Assembly: GCF_011777495.1 (NCBI RefSeq)
Contig: NZ_JAATJS010000001.1
Coordinates: 1 to 64,000, forward strand
From: Microvirga terricola
GTDB taxonomy: Bacteria > Pseudomonadota > Alphaproteobacteria > Rhizobiales > Beijerinckiaceae
Length of the DNA stretch: 64,000 nt
Direction: 5' to 3'
The notes under the pieces: generated by a model
The model's database searches: none
What the model was told of the DNA's origin: nothing
What the model saw: only the letters and a program-made list of their open reading frames with translations
Shown here: one piece after another, positions 46,186-54,218 of the stretch
How positions within the stretch are numbered: the stretch's first letter is position 1
Layout: the number at the start of each line of letters is the position of its first letter
Translations under genes and position numbers: made by a program

Positions 46186-46395
46186 ATGCCTGACACCCCT
46201 TCTCCATCGCCTCCTCCCCAACCTCAGCCCGATGTCCCAAGCCCGATGCCTGAGCCTGTGCATCCGGCCGCGCCGGAGCCCCCGGGCGTACCAGGAACTG
46301 GAGAGCCTTTGGGTATCCCACCTGGGCCGCCCGACGAAGGCCCTGGCCCCGGTGAGCCCCTTGGGATCCCGCCTTCAGTACCTCCTGAGGTGTAG
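46186..46395 (+). CDS. Small proline/glycine-rich protein
   Basis: 69 residues, Pro-rich throughout, with the block GEPLGIPP occurring twice. No signal peptide or membrane segment. It resembles the other small Pro-rich gene at about 45.3 kb in size and composition, though on the opposite strand. The start is weakly supported (AACGGAAAGCAAG upstream). It sits between DUF2267 and the nicotinate phosphoribosyltransferase gene. Confidence 0.45.
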   Translation: MPDTPSPSPPPQPQPDVPSPMPEPVHPAAPEPPGVPGTGEPLGIPPGPPDEGPGPGEPLGIPPSVPPEV

Positions 46396-46427
46396 AAGGG
46401 AGCGGCCCGTCTGGACGGAGCGGAGAG

Positions 46428-47792
46428 ATGCAGACGTCGCATCAGGACGTCCGAGGCGGCTCAAGCGCTTCACTCTTTGTCGATCTCTATGAGATGACCA
46501 TGCTCCATGCCTATCGTGAGTGTGGCATGAACGGCGTGGCCGCGTTCGACTTGTTCGTTCGCACCCTTCCGCCTGAGCGAAACTTCCTGATCGCCTGCGG
46601 CGTGAATTGTCTTCTGGACCAGCTAGAAAATCTCGCCTTTAGCGATCGTGACATTGGCTATCTGTCGACGCTCGGTCTGTTCCCGCAAGAATTCCTCGAA
46701 AACCTAAGATCGTTCCGTTTCACTGGAGACATTTTCGCGCTTGAGGAGGGAACGCCCTTTTTCGCGAATGAACCCATCCTTGAGGTCATCGCACCAATCG
46801 GCGAGGCTCAGATCATCGAAACGCTCGTCCTCAATCAAGTTGGACTGCAAACTCTCCTTGCCTCGAAAGCCGCCCGCGTCGTCGAAGCGGCGAAAGGGCG
46901 CCCGGTCGTCGACTTTGGCGGCCGACGCGCTCAGGGATTGGATGCCGCGATCAAAGGCGCGCGGGCGTTCTTCATCGCCGGAATATCTGCAACGTCGAAT
47001 CTGGAAGCCGGAAGACAGTATGGCATCCCCGTGGTTGGAACGATGGCCCATAGCTTCATCGAGGCGTGCGCCACGGAAATCGAGGCGTTCAGCAGTTTCG
47101 CGACGGTATTTCCAACAACAACCCTCCTGGTCGATACCTACGACACGCTCGAGGGCGTCAGCCGTGTCGTAGACCTCGCGCGAGAACTGGGACCGGACTG
47201 CAAGATCCATGGAATCAGGCTCGATTCCGGAGATCTCGTGTCGTTGTCGCAACAAGCAAGATCCATTCTGGATGGAGCAGGACTGCACCATCTCCAGATC
47301 TTCGTTAGCGGCGGCCTGAACGAGAGTGAAATCTCAAGACTCCTCGCGGCGGACGTGCCAATCGATGCGTTTGGTGTCGGAACCGACATGAGTGTCTCGA
47401 TGGATCTGCCCGCATTCGACATCGCCTATAAGATCGTCGAATACGAGGGAGTCGGACGAATGAAGTTCTCGCCTCGGAAGCGCACGCTCCCCGGGCGCAA
47501 GCAGGTCTTCCGCCACTATGCCGGCGGGATGGCCGAAAGCGACGTCATCGCCCGACTGGATTCAAGACAATCTGAAGGGACAGCACTCCTGAAGCCTGTG
47601 ATGCTCGGAGGCCACCGGCTTGGGCCAAGTCCGCCGATCTCCGATATAAAGAATCGAACAAGTCGAATGCTGTCGGAGCTTCCGCGGGCACTGCGAACAG
47701 TCGCCCCGGCCATGACGCCCTATCCGGTCATCATAGACGAAGAGCTTCAGGACTATGAAAGAGAAATCGCGGCACGAGTGGCGACACTTTGA
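46428..47792 (+). CDS. pncB: Nicotinate phosphoribosyltransferase
   Basis: 454 residues. Joins nicotinate to PRPP to make nicotinate mononucleotide in NAD salvage. Conserved features: SLFVDLYEMTMLHAY at the N-terminus, VVDFGGRRAQG, ATSNLEAGRQYGIPVVGTMAH and the phosphate-binding IRLDSGDLVSLSQQAR and FVSGGLNESEI. Belongs to the longer bacterial NAPRTase group. ATG 46428 has GGAGCGGAGAG before it. It lies in a cluster with a PRPP synthetase fusion, suggesting a NAD-salvage function in the stress island. Confidence 0.92.
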   Translation: MQTSHQDVRGGSSASLFVDLYEMTMLHAYRECGMNGVAAFDLFVRTLPPERNFLIACGVNCLLDQLENLAFSDRDIGYLSTLGLFPQEFLENLRSFRFTGDIFALEEGTPFFANEPILEVIAPIGEAQIIETLVLNQVGLQTLLASKAARVVEAAKGRPVVDFGGRRAQGLDAAIKGARAFFIAGISATSNLEAGRQYGIPVVGTMAHSFIEACATEIEAFSSFATVFPTTTLLVDTYDTLEGVSRVVDLARELGPDCKIHGIRLDSGDLVSLSQQARSILDGAGLHHLQIFVSGGLNESEISRLLAADVPIDAFGVGTDMSVSMDLPAFDIAYKIVEYEGVGRMKFSPRKRTLPGRKQVFRHYAGGMAESDVIARLDSRQSEGTALLKPVMLGGHRLGPSPPISDIKNRTSRMLSELPRALRTVAPAMTPYPVIIDEELQDYEREIAARVATL

Positions 47793-47804
47793 CGGAACCT
47801 TTCT

Positions 47805-48254
47805 CTACGTCGCGATCAGATGTTGCTCGATTTCATAGACCGGGTGCTTCGTGAGGTCTTTGTTGACTTCCGCGAGGATGATTTTTCTCATCTGCTCAGA
47901 AAAGCGGCTGCGCAGTTCCGCCAGCGTACGCGGCGGGGCGGCAATGATTGCGGCCTTGACGCCACTCTCGAAACATATCGCCTCAAAGGCCTCTGCCACT
48001 TCATCCGCAAAGCGCTGCTCTGCGAGAGCGTGCCAGTCCGTCTGCTCAACCGCGCCTCGCTGGTCGAGCATGAATGCGCGCCCCGGCTTGTCCGTGCCCT
48101 GCTGAGCGGCTGGAGGATTTTCGGGCGCCTCAAGAACCTTGTCGACTTTCAAGTTAGGATAAAGCTCATCCCCCTCATTTCGGAGGACAAGTGCCTTTCG
48201 GCCATCGCTGACGAGAGCCAGGCCATTATGGGGAAGTCGAATTTTCGAGCTCAT
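47805..48254 (-). CDS. Host-attachment-protein-like (AtsE/PF10116-type)
   Basis: 149 residues. N-terminus NGLALVSDGRKALVLRNEGD, middle DWHALAEQRFADEVAEAFEA and AAIIAAPPRTLAELRSRFSE, and the C-terminal EVNKDLTKHPVYEIEQHL are typical of the 'host attachment' family, which has an eRF1-like fold. The name comes from Agrobacterium; the actual role is unclear and the family is common in stress clusters. Follows the COG2187 gene at a distance of about 50 bases. Confidence 0.85.
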   Translation of the reverse strand: MSSKIRLPHNGLALVSDGRKALVLRNEGDELYPNLKVDKVLEAPENPPAAQQGTDKPGRAFMLDQRGAVEQTDWHALAEQRFADEVAEAFEAICFESGVKAAIIAAPPRTLAELRSRFSEQMRKIILAEVNKDLTKHPVYEIEQHLIAT

Positions 48255-48302
48255 TCGCTATTCTCCGCGCATCCAGTAAGCCGGTAAATCGCTTGCACGA
48301 CG

Positions 48303-49391
48303 TCATATCCGACAAAGCGCCGCTTCTGCGATCTTGAGATATCCCTTGGCCAATGGAAGCCACTTCCCTCGCTCCCGAGGAGCCGGATCCAGCAAGTGCG
48401 CCAGGGACAATCTGGCGCGCAGCGTCGCGAGCAGGACCCGATAGAGTGAGACCAGATCGCGAGGAATGTCCGCGCCAAGCAACCGAGCCACGTGATCCAT
48501 CAGGAGTGGCCCGAAAAGGGGGGCGCCGAGGCGCGTGCACTCGATGTCGAGGAGGGCCAGTTCCTCGAAGGGGTCCACCAGCCGGAAATCTCTGTTGAAC
48601 TCCAGACAGTCGAAGATAACGATCGGATCGTTGAGACAAATGTGCTCCGGCCGTAAATCACCATGACCGTCAACGACGTGTCCTGCTCTAACGCGTTCCT
48701 CGAGTTTGGGGCGGAAAAGATACAAGACTGCGTCGACGCGGGTGAGAAGTGCGTCGACGCGCGCTTGATCGAAGTCGAGCGGCGGATATGTCAGGACGTT
48801 CCGGTTGTCGACCATCTCGTCGGAAAACCGTCGGAAAGTTGCGTCACATGAGAGAATCGGACGTTCTGCCTTCTTGTAAAAATCAGCAAGCAATTGAGCC
48901 AGACGCGAAATGGCCTCATCATCCAAGCCTCCGCCCCGCAACAAGGCGTCAAGCATGCGTTCGGATGGTAGGCGGCGCATCACGACAAGCCATTCCACAA
49001 TTTCCCCCTCCCCTCCCAAGGCAAGGAGATCGTCATCCGACCGGGTCAGCGACACAACGCCCAGATACACTCCCTTGGCAAGGCGACCATTGAGCCTGAT
49101 CTCCTCGCGACAGTAGAGCTCCCGCGCCGCAAGCGTCGAGAAGTCGAGATAAGGGTAATGCACCGCCTTCTTCAGCTTGAAGACCCGATCCCCGGCTAAG
49201 AAGATCCAGGACATATGGGTCTCTTTCCACGTCACGTCCCGAGGCGCGTGAGGATAGGAGGAGGACTCGCTGAGAAAGCGCACCTTCGCGTCAAGCGTAA
49301 CGGCGCGCTTGTCGCCTTCTCCTGACGAGGGCGTCATCTCTCCGACGGGCCGCGAGACCATTTCATCAAGAGAGACAATCTCAGCCGACAT
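48303..49391 (-). CDS. COG2187-type aminoglycoside-phosphotransferase-like protein
   Basis: About 362 residues with a protein-kinase-like (APH) fold: KETHMSWIFLAGDRVFKLKK near the start, catalytic loop HVVDGHGDLRPEHICL and metal motif VIFDCLEFNRDFR. Members often carry an extra C-terminal P-loop kinase domain, absent here. Substrate unknown. Start uncertain: ATG 49391 is used, 49436 would cover a perfect FNR box, and ATG 49361 or 49337 would fit a transcript starting from that box. Confidence 0.75.
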   Translation of the reverse strand: MSAEIVSLDEMVSRPVGEMTPSSGEGDKRAVTLDAKVRFLSESSSYPHAPRDVTWKETHMSWIFLAGDRVFKLKKAVHYPYLDFSTLAARELYCREEIRLNGRLAKGVYLGVVSLTRSDDDLLALGGEGEIVEWLVVMRRLPSERMLDALLRGGGLDDEAISRLAQLLADFYKKAERPILSCDATFRRFSDEMVDNRNVLTYPPLDFDQARVDALLTRVDAVLYLFRPKLEERVRAGHVVDGHGDLRPEHICLNDPIVIFDCLEFNRDFRLVDPFEELALLDIECTRLGAPLFGPLLMDHVARLLGADIPRDLVSLYRVLLATLRARLSLAHLLDPAPRERGKWLPLAKGYLKIAEAALCRI

Positions 49392-49394
49392 ACC

Positions 49395-49408
49395 TTGATT
49401 ATCATCAA
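49395..49408. promoter_or_regulatory. Perfect FNR/FixK box between divergent genes
   Basis: TTGATTATCATCAA matches all ten defined bases of TTGAT-N4-ATCAA. Its centre is 79 bases before the phosphoribosyltransferase start, fitting activation at -41.5 with a leader of about 38 bases. It may also serve the divergent COG2187 gene. Confidence 0.85.
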
Positions 49409-49480
49409 TATCCCTGTGCTTGCGCCGGATATTCATACCCAGCAGGCGCGTGAGCGGGAGGAGAGGATAATTATATTCGC

Positions 49481-50170
49481 ATGAACGAGTTTCATGATCG
49501 AACGAGCGCCGGACGCCTTCTGGCGGTAGAGCTTGCTCGAATGGAGTTGGACAAGCCAGTTGTTCTCGCGCTTCCTCGGGGCGGGGTTCCTGTCGCGTTC
49601 GAAATTGCGAAGGTGCTGAAGGCGCCCCTTGACCTTCTCCTCGTCCGCAAAATCGGCCTTCCTGCCCAGCCCGAACTGGCTGCAGCCGCCGTCGTGGATG
49701 GAGAGCGCGTTGATATTGTTCTCAATGACGAGGTTGTTGCCTGGGCGGGGCTCGACAAAGAAACCATCGGGGCCCTCGCTCAGCGGGAGCTGAAAGAGAT
49801 CGAACGCCGCCGCAGAATTTATCTCTCTAACCGACAGCCTACCTCCGTGACCGGCCACACTGTCATTCTTGTCGATGACGGAATCGCGACTGGAACGACC
49901 GTCAGAGCCGCACTGAAAGCCCTCGCCCGGCGCGGCGCAGCGCATCTTGTTCTCGCTGTCCCGGTTGCTCCGGCGGACACCGCCTTGTCCCTGCGGGGGG
50001 ATGTGGACGATGTGGTGAGTCTCCTCACACCCCAATCGTTCTTCGGCATAGGCGAATTCTATCGCGACTTTCACCAGCTGTCAGATGATGAGGTTCTCGC
50101 CTACCTGCGCGAAGCCTCACATTTTGCAAGTTCGAGCGAGGAGGGAGAAGTCGACCATTCGACGTCTTAG
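49481..50170 (+). CDS. Phosphoribosyltransferase-family protein
   Basis: 229 residues, type I PRTase fold. PRPP loop VILVDDGIATGTT and the N-terminal RTSAGRLLAVELARMEL and VVLALPRGGVPVAFEIAKVL identify the COG1926-like group found in stress clusters. The natural acceptor is unknown. Preceded by GGGAGGAGAGGAT and by a perfect FNR box. Followed by the PRPP synthetase fusion. Confidence 0.86.
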   Translation: MNEFHDRTSAGRLLAVELARMELDKPVVLALPRGGVPVAFEIAKVLKAPLDLLLVRKIGLPAQPELAAAAVVDGERVDIVLNDEVVAWAGLDKETIGALAQRELKEIERRRRIYLSNRQPTSVTGHTVILVDDGIATGTTVRAALKALARRGAAHLVLAVPVAPADTALSLRGDVDDVVSLLTPQSFFGIGEFYRDFHQLSDDEVLAYLREASHFASSSEEGEVDHSTS

Positions 50171-50196
50171 GAAGGGCGAGAAGCCACCTCGCGAGA

Positions 50197-50210
50197 TTGA
50201 GAAAAGTCAG
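50197..50210 (+). promoter_or_regulatory. Weak FNR/FixK-like box
   Basis: TTGAGAAAAGTCAG matches 7 of 10 defined bases. Its centre lies 67 bases before the PAS-PRPP synthetase start, the same spacing as the stronger boxes in the island, which is the main reason to list it. Confidence 0.35.
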
Positions 50211-50270
50211 CTTCTCGCTACGCGATAATCCATACGCTTACACCCCATATTTAATCGGCGCGGCGCAGCG

Positions 50271-51755
50271 GTGACCACTTTCGCGGCAACTGATCCAAAG
50301 CTTCGGAGACTTTTTGAACGGCTGGATTTCGCACCCCAGCCCCGGGACTCATCGCTCTCGCGGCTCCTGACGTACTGGATAGAACGACGCAAGAACGTCA
50401 TCGCACCTAAACCCGCCGAGATCGCGGTATCCGATCTGGGCGACGACGGGGCAAATGCCTTCATTTTCCGCTTTGCTCCCCATGGAGATGATCTATCGCT
50501 GATTTTCGGAGGGGCGACCCTGGAATCGCTCGTTGGACCGTGCGATCCAGGCGCGATCATCCTGACCGATGCCTCGGAACGGCGCGAAGCCGTGCGCTTG
50601 CGGCGGCTGGCCAATCTCGTCAGGGAGCGCGCTGAGCCGGTCCTCGCAGAATTCGTCATCAGCCGACGAGACGGCACGAGGGCAAGTGTTGAGATCGTGG
50701 TCGCTCCGCTCGCGAGCGACGGCCGCACTGTCGATGGTCTTTTTGGCGGTGTGGCTCTGCACCATATCGAGGCGCCACTCCACGCGCCGCATGAATTTCG
50801 TCTGGCCCCGCCCAGACATGGACAACTTCTCTTCGCGCTCTCCTCGGCTACCGCCATGGGTGAGCATATCGCGCGTCACCTCGGCGCCCCTCTTCAGAGG
50901 CATGAGGAGCGAGAGTTCGAGGACGGCGAACATAAAGCGCGCCCTCTCGTCGATGTTCGTGGCAGCGAGGCCTTCGTAACGGCCGGCCTTCATGGCGGAG
51001 ATGGGCAGAGCGTTAACGATCGGCTATGCCGGCTGCTGTTCTTTATCGGTGCGCTTAAGGAGTCTGGCGCGAGCCGCGTGACGGTATTGGCGCCTTATCT
51101 GTGCTACGCTCGAAAAGACCGCCAAACGAAGCCTTTTGACCCCGTGACCACTCGGTATGTCGCCCAGCTGTTCGAGGCAGTTGGAACGGATCGGCTGATT
51201 ACGATGGAGGTACATAATCTTGCAGCATTTCAGAATGCCTTTAGATGCGACACCGAGCATCTAGTGGCCAATGAAGTCCTGGCTGCGCACATTGTCCAAA
51301 CGACCCGTGGCGCCCCGATGGCCGTCGTATCGCCGGACATCGGGGGAGCGAAGCGAGCAGAAACCTTTCGTCAAGACCTGGAAAAACTCTCGGGACACTC
51401 TGTCTCGAAGGCCCTTTCCGACAAGCAGCGGAGCATGGGGCAGTTGTCAGGAGATCTTTTCGTCGGCAACGTCGCCGACCGGGTCGCAATCATCCTCGAC
51501 GACCTTATCAGCACGGGCGCTACGATGGCGAGAGTGGCCGCCCAATGCCGTAATCACGGGGCGAGAAAGGTCATCGTCGCCGCAACGCACGGCGTAGGCG
51601 GCATGTCGCTGATCGATAACCTGACGCAGCCGACGATCGATCACGTCGTCCTGACAAACACCATCCCGCAGCCTTCCGTACTAGTCTCAACCCTCGCGGA
51701 TCGCCTGACCGTTCTCGACGTATCAGCGATCTTCGCACAATCGATCAGACGATAA
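50271..51755 (+). CDS. PAS-domain / ribose-phosphate pyrophosphokinase fusion
   Basis: 494 residues. Residues about 185-494 form a complete PRPP synthetase: FEDGEHKARP, APYLCYARKDRQTKPFDPVT, VVSPDIGGAKRAE and PRPP loop ILDDLISTGAT. The first 165 residues look like the alphaproteobacterial PAS_5 type (SRLLTYWIERR, AFIFRFAPHGDDLSLIFGGA, EFVISRRDGTRASVEIVVAP). Ordinary PRPP synthetases have about 310 residues and no sensor domain, so this may be a signal-controlled paralog. GTG 50271 is used; the ribosome site is weak. Followed by a convergent SPW gene. Confidence 0.8.
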   Translation: MTTFAATDPKLRRLFERLDFAPQPRDSSLSRLLTYWIERRKNVIAPKPAEIAVSDLGDDGANAFIFRFAPHGDDLSLIFGGATLESLVGPCDPGAIILTDASERREAVRLRRLANLVRERAEPVLAEFVISRRDGTRASVEIVVAPLASDGRTVDGLFGGVALHHIEAPLHAPHEFRLAPPRHGQLLFALSSATAMGEHIARHLGAPLQRHEEREFEDGEHKARPLVDVRGSEAFVTAGLHGGDGQSVNDRLCRLLFFIGALKESGASRVTVLAPYLCYARKDRQTKPFDPVTTRYVAQLFEAVGTDRLITMEVHNLAAFQNAFRCDTEHLVANEVLAAHIVQTTRGAPMAVVSPDIGGAKRAETFRQDLEKLSGHSVSKALSDKQRSMGQLSGDLFVGNVADRVAIILDDLISTGATMARVAAQCRNHGARKVIVAATHGVGGMSLIDNLTQPTIDHVVLTNTIPQPSVLVSTLADRLTVLDVSAIFAQSIRR

Positions 51756-51770
51756 TTGAATGGGCCGCGC

Positions 51771-52121
51771 CTACGACGCGGCGTAAATCCTTTGCAGTTC
51801 GAGGGCGGACAGAACGACAATGCCAAGTCCCACAATCAGATGGACCCACATCGCCGAGATCGTGCCGAAGAACCCTAATAGCCACGGCGATGCGGCGGTC
51901 CAAAGCCCGACGATCAGATCTATCCATTCCTCCCAGTCATACGCTTGGGACAAGGACGAAAGAGAGATGAGTGCTATCAAGCCGCCGCAGAACCAGGCGT
52001 TCCAGGCCGCAATTGGTACGGAGTTAAACCCGAGGAACCAGGGGGAGAGAAACAGAATGCCGCCGAGGATCGCACCGGCTATGCCAAATGCAATATCGAT
52101 GCTCCGTGCGCTGATTTGCAT
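51771..52121 (-). CDS. SPW-repeat integral membrane protein
   Basis: 116 residues with four hydrophobic helices arranged as two repeats, each with the SPW signature (LSPWFLGF and ASPWLLGF). Function unknown; common in stress clusters. ATG 52121 has GGTGGGGTG upstream; a GTG at 52133 is possible. An FNR-like box lies 65 bases upstream. Confidence 0.85.
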   Translation of the reverse strand: MQISARSIDIAFGIAGAILGGILFLSPWFLGFNSVPIAAWNAWFCGGLIALISLSSLSQAYDWEEWIDLIVGLWTAASPWLLGFFGTISAMWVHLIVGLGIVVLSALELQRIYAAS

Positions 52122-52179
52122 AGGACACCCCACCTAAACACCGAGATGGGTGATCCTAACACCGGGACAGCGAGCCGCG

Positions 52180-52193
52180 CTGATCAATGTCAA
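52180..52193 (-). promoter_or_regulatory. FNR/FixK-like box before SPW gene
   Basis: CTGATCAATGTCAA (minus strand TTGACATTGATCAG), 8 of 10 defined bases. Centre 65 bases before the SPW start. Confidence 0.55.
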
Positions 52194-52195
52194 GG

Positions 52196-52855
52196 TCACG
52201 CCACGATGAGCCTGTCCTCAACCGCCTTGACGCCCGGTGCGGACCAGGCGGCCCGCTCAATCACAACACGCTCGTACCAATCGTGGACCTTCCCATCCAA
52301 GATGACCCTGTCATCTTTCACGGTGACCTGAACTGCATCCGCCTCGATCTCGGCGCTGCGTTTGAGCGCATCCATGATTTTCTGCTTCACGTCAGGGGCC
52401 TGGAGGTGAGGCTTGATTTCGATCATATTCGCGACGCCCACTACCCCTGACAGCTTGCGAACCGCGGATTCGGCCGCAAGTCTCTGGTATTGCCATTCCA
52501 CCTGCCCGGTCAGCGTCACCCAGCCCTTCTGCACCTTCAGATGAATCTTTCCTTCAGGGACACGGGCATCCCACGCGATGATATTGAGCGCTCGCATCGC
52601 AATCTCATCGTCAGAGGTCTTCCTGTCGGCCGGGTATCGAACCTCGATTTCTTCGGCAACCGCGCGAACCCCCTTCACTCTCTGGACGGTTCGCTCTACC
52701 GAGACCTTCTCAGCATAACTTCCGACATGCCCACTCAAGGTGACAACGCCATCTTCGACGGCAACGCCGATATGGGCAGCGTTAATGCTCGGCTCAAAAT
52801 CGAGCTCATCCAGAACGAGTTGACGCAAACTCCTGTCGTCCATCACCCTCTCCAT
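52196..52855 (-). CDS. Triple BON-domain protein
   Basis: 219 residues with three successive BON domains (about 5-70, 78-145, 150-219), each ending in a V.V.D.I-type strand such as GVVGVANMIEIKP. No signal peptide, so cytoplasmic, unlike OsmY. BON domains bind phospholipid or glycine-rich surfaces and occur in osmotic/stress proteins. ATG 52855, or ATG 52843 with GAGAGGG closely upstream. Confidence 0.88.
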   Translation of the reverse strand: MERVMDDRSLRQLVLDELDFEPSINAAHIGVAVEDGVVTLSGHVGSYAEKVSVERTVQRVKGVRAVAEEIEVRYPADRKTSDDEIAMRALNIIAWDARVPEGKIHLKVQKGWVTLTGQVEWQYQRLAAESAVRKLSGVVGVANMIEIKPHLQAPDVKQKIMDALKRSAEIEADAVQVTVKDDRVILDGKVHDWYERVVIERAAWSAPGVKAVEDRLIVA

Positions 52856-53084
52856 GCAGTCTTCACTCAGGATATCGACGCGAAGGACTTTGGCGTCGTT
52901 TGTGTTTAGTCAAACTGATCTTCCTCAATCATTAAAAAATTTCGCAATCCCAACAATCACTTCGCACCGTTTTGCATGCGGCGTTTCGCGCTTACAGCTC
53001 CTTTAGAGAAGCTTGGCCGCTATCTCTGATATGCCCTGAATCCGAAATACCTTCCCGCTCTGCGCGAGCCGCGAAAGAACACCT

Positions 53085-53098
53085 CTGATTTGCGTCAA
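53085..53098 (+). promoter_or_regulatory. FNR/FixK-like box, distal to the FixK-like gene
   Basis: CTGATTTGCGTCAA, 8 of 10 defined bases. It is 220 bases before the regulator start and 230 before the BON gene, farther than the other boxes, so its target is unclear. Confidence 0.4.
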
Positions 53099-53213
53099 TT
53101 TTGCACTAACGGAATGAGTTTATATATTTGCATCGATAATGAAGGGACCGGATAACCATGTGTTCACGATAACCTTGCGCGGCGGTAACGCACCGTCGCG
53201 AGGCTAGGCTCGT

Positions 53214-53249
53214 GTTACAAAATGTTACAGATCGATCATCAGCCGTTAC
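53214..53249 (+). promoter_or_regulatory. GTTAC direct repeats upstream of FixK-like gene
   Basis: GTTAC at 53214-53218, 53224-53228 and 53245-53249, spaced by 10 and 21 bases, that is one and two helical turns. The first two make TGTTACAAAATGTTACA. The same GTTAC/10-base pattern precedes the OmpR-type regulator gene at 57.9 kb. This is the usual geometry for OmpR/PhoB-class proteins. Confidence 0.6.
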
Positions 53250-53313
53250 GCAATGACCATTAAGAAGCGCGCTTTTAGGCGCCGACTCGGAGAGATTCTC
53301 CGAGGGTAACGCG

Positions 53314-54102
53314 ATGGTGTATTCCGCGAGCGCGTCGGTCGACCATTTTCCTGGAGCTTCCCACCAGGCCAAGCTGACATTGGAGATAGTTTTCGGTTCC
53401 CGCGTCCTCGAGTTCTGTCATGCGGGGCACAGCGTTTTTTGGGAGGGCGATGTGGCTTCCGATGCGTTTATGATCGGCGAGGGATTGCTAAGGCTTTATA
53501 GAATTCTACCCGACGGCCGGCGGGCCATCACAGGCTTTGCCTTTCCCGGCGATGTTCTTGGTCTCGCTTTCCACGACCGCTATCTCTATACGGCTGAAGC
53601 CGTCACCGACGTGCGCCTGCGCCGCTTTCCACGTCGCCGGCTACACGCGCTCGCGACAGACTGCCCCTATCTCCATCATGATATTCTCCGCGTGATTGCA
53701 GGCGAACTCGAGGCCGCTCAAGAGCAGATGGTCTTGCTTGGCCAGAAGAGTGCGGAGGAGCGTGTCGCAAGCTTTCTTTTGATGAACGCCCGCCGCGTTG
53801 GAAAGGGGCAAGCGGTACCGATCTCCTTCGACCTCCCCATGACCCGCCTCGACATGGCAGATTACTTAGGCTTGACGATTGAAACTGTCTGCCGCGCCGT
53901 CACAAAACTCAAGCAGGCCGGCCTGGTCTCGATGGAAGGCCGACATAAAGTCTTCTTGCATAACCCGGCCGAACTCTCTCGCTTCGCTGGGCTCGACGAT
54001 TTCGAGCTGGCGCATCCTCCCTGGCCGAAGCCGGCCCTGCCTCCCGTTGAAACTGACCCAATCGAGACAGGGGAGCCGGGGAGGGGCGGTTTCCATCAGT
54101 AG
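53314..54102 (+). CDS. CRP/FNR-family transcriptional regulator, FixK-like
   Basis: 262 residues. Cyclic-nucleotide-binding-like barrel (about 25-110), dimer helix (HHDILRVIAGELEAAQEQM) and winged helix (MTRLDMADYLGLTIETVCRA). It lacks the N-terminal Cys cluster that holds the FNR iron-sulfur centre, so it is of FixK type. The recognition helix reads E190-T-V-C-R194, keeping the Glu and Arg that read TTGAT but with Cys where Ser is usual. A Pro-rich tail of about 35 residues follows. Probable activator of the surrounding genes; GAGGG precedes ATG 53314. Confidence 0.88.
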   Translation: MVYSASASVDHFPGASHQAKLTLEIVFGSRVLEFCHAGHSVFWEGDVASDAFMIGEGLLRLYRILPDGRRAITGFAFPGDVLGLAFHDRYLYTAEAVTDVRLRRFPRRRLHALATDCPYLHHDILRVIAGELEAAQEQMVLLGQKSAEERVASFLLMNARRVGKGQAVPISFDLPMTRLDMADYLGLTIETVCRAVTKLKQAGLVSMEGRHKVFLHNPAELSRFAGLDDFELAHPPWPKPALPPVETDPIETGEPGRGGFHQ

Positions 54103-54147
54103 GATTTCTCCGCGCGATCAGAAAATTCGAATTATCAGCTTGGCTGA

Positions 54148-54161
54148 TTGACCGCGATCAA
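54148..54161 (+). promoter_or_regulatory. FNR/FixK box before CBS-BON gene
   Basis: TTGACCGCGATCAA, 9 of 10 defined bases. Centre 64 bases before the CBS-BON start. Confidence 0.75.
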
Positions 54162-54218
54162 AGCGGTGCGGCCGACGTCGGCTACACTTCCTCCCGTCGA
54201 TAGAGACGGGAGACATCG

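Larger units (their letters stand above)
52856..53313. other. Regulatory intergenic region before the FixK-like gene
   Basis: About 460 bases without a gene. It holds an FNR-like box near 53.09 kb and a set of GTTAC repeats at 53214-53249. The left part is AT-rich near 52925-52945. No open frame of note. It must carry the promoters of the BON gene (minus strand) and the regulator gene (plus strand). Confidence 0.6.
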
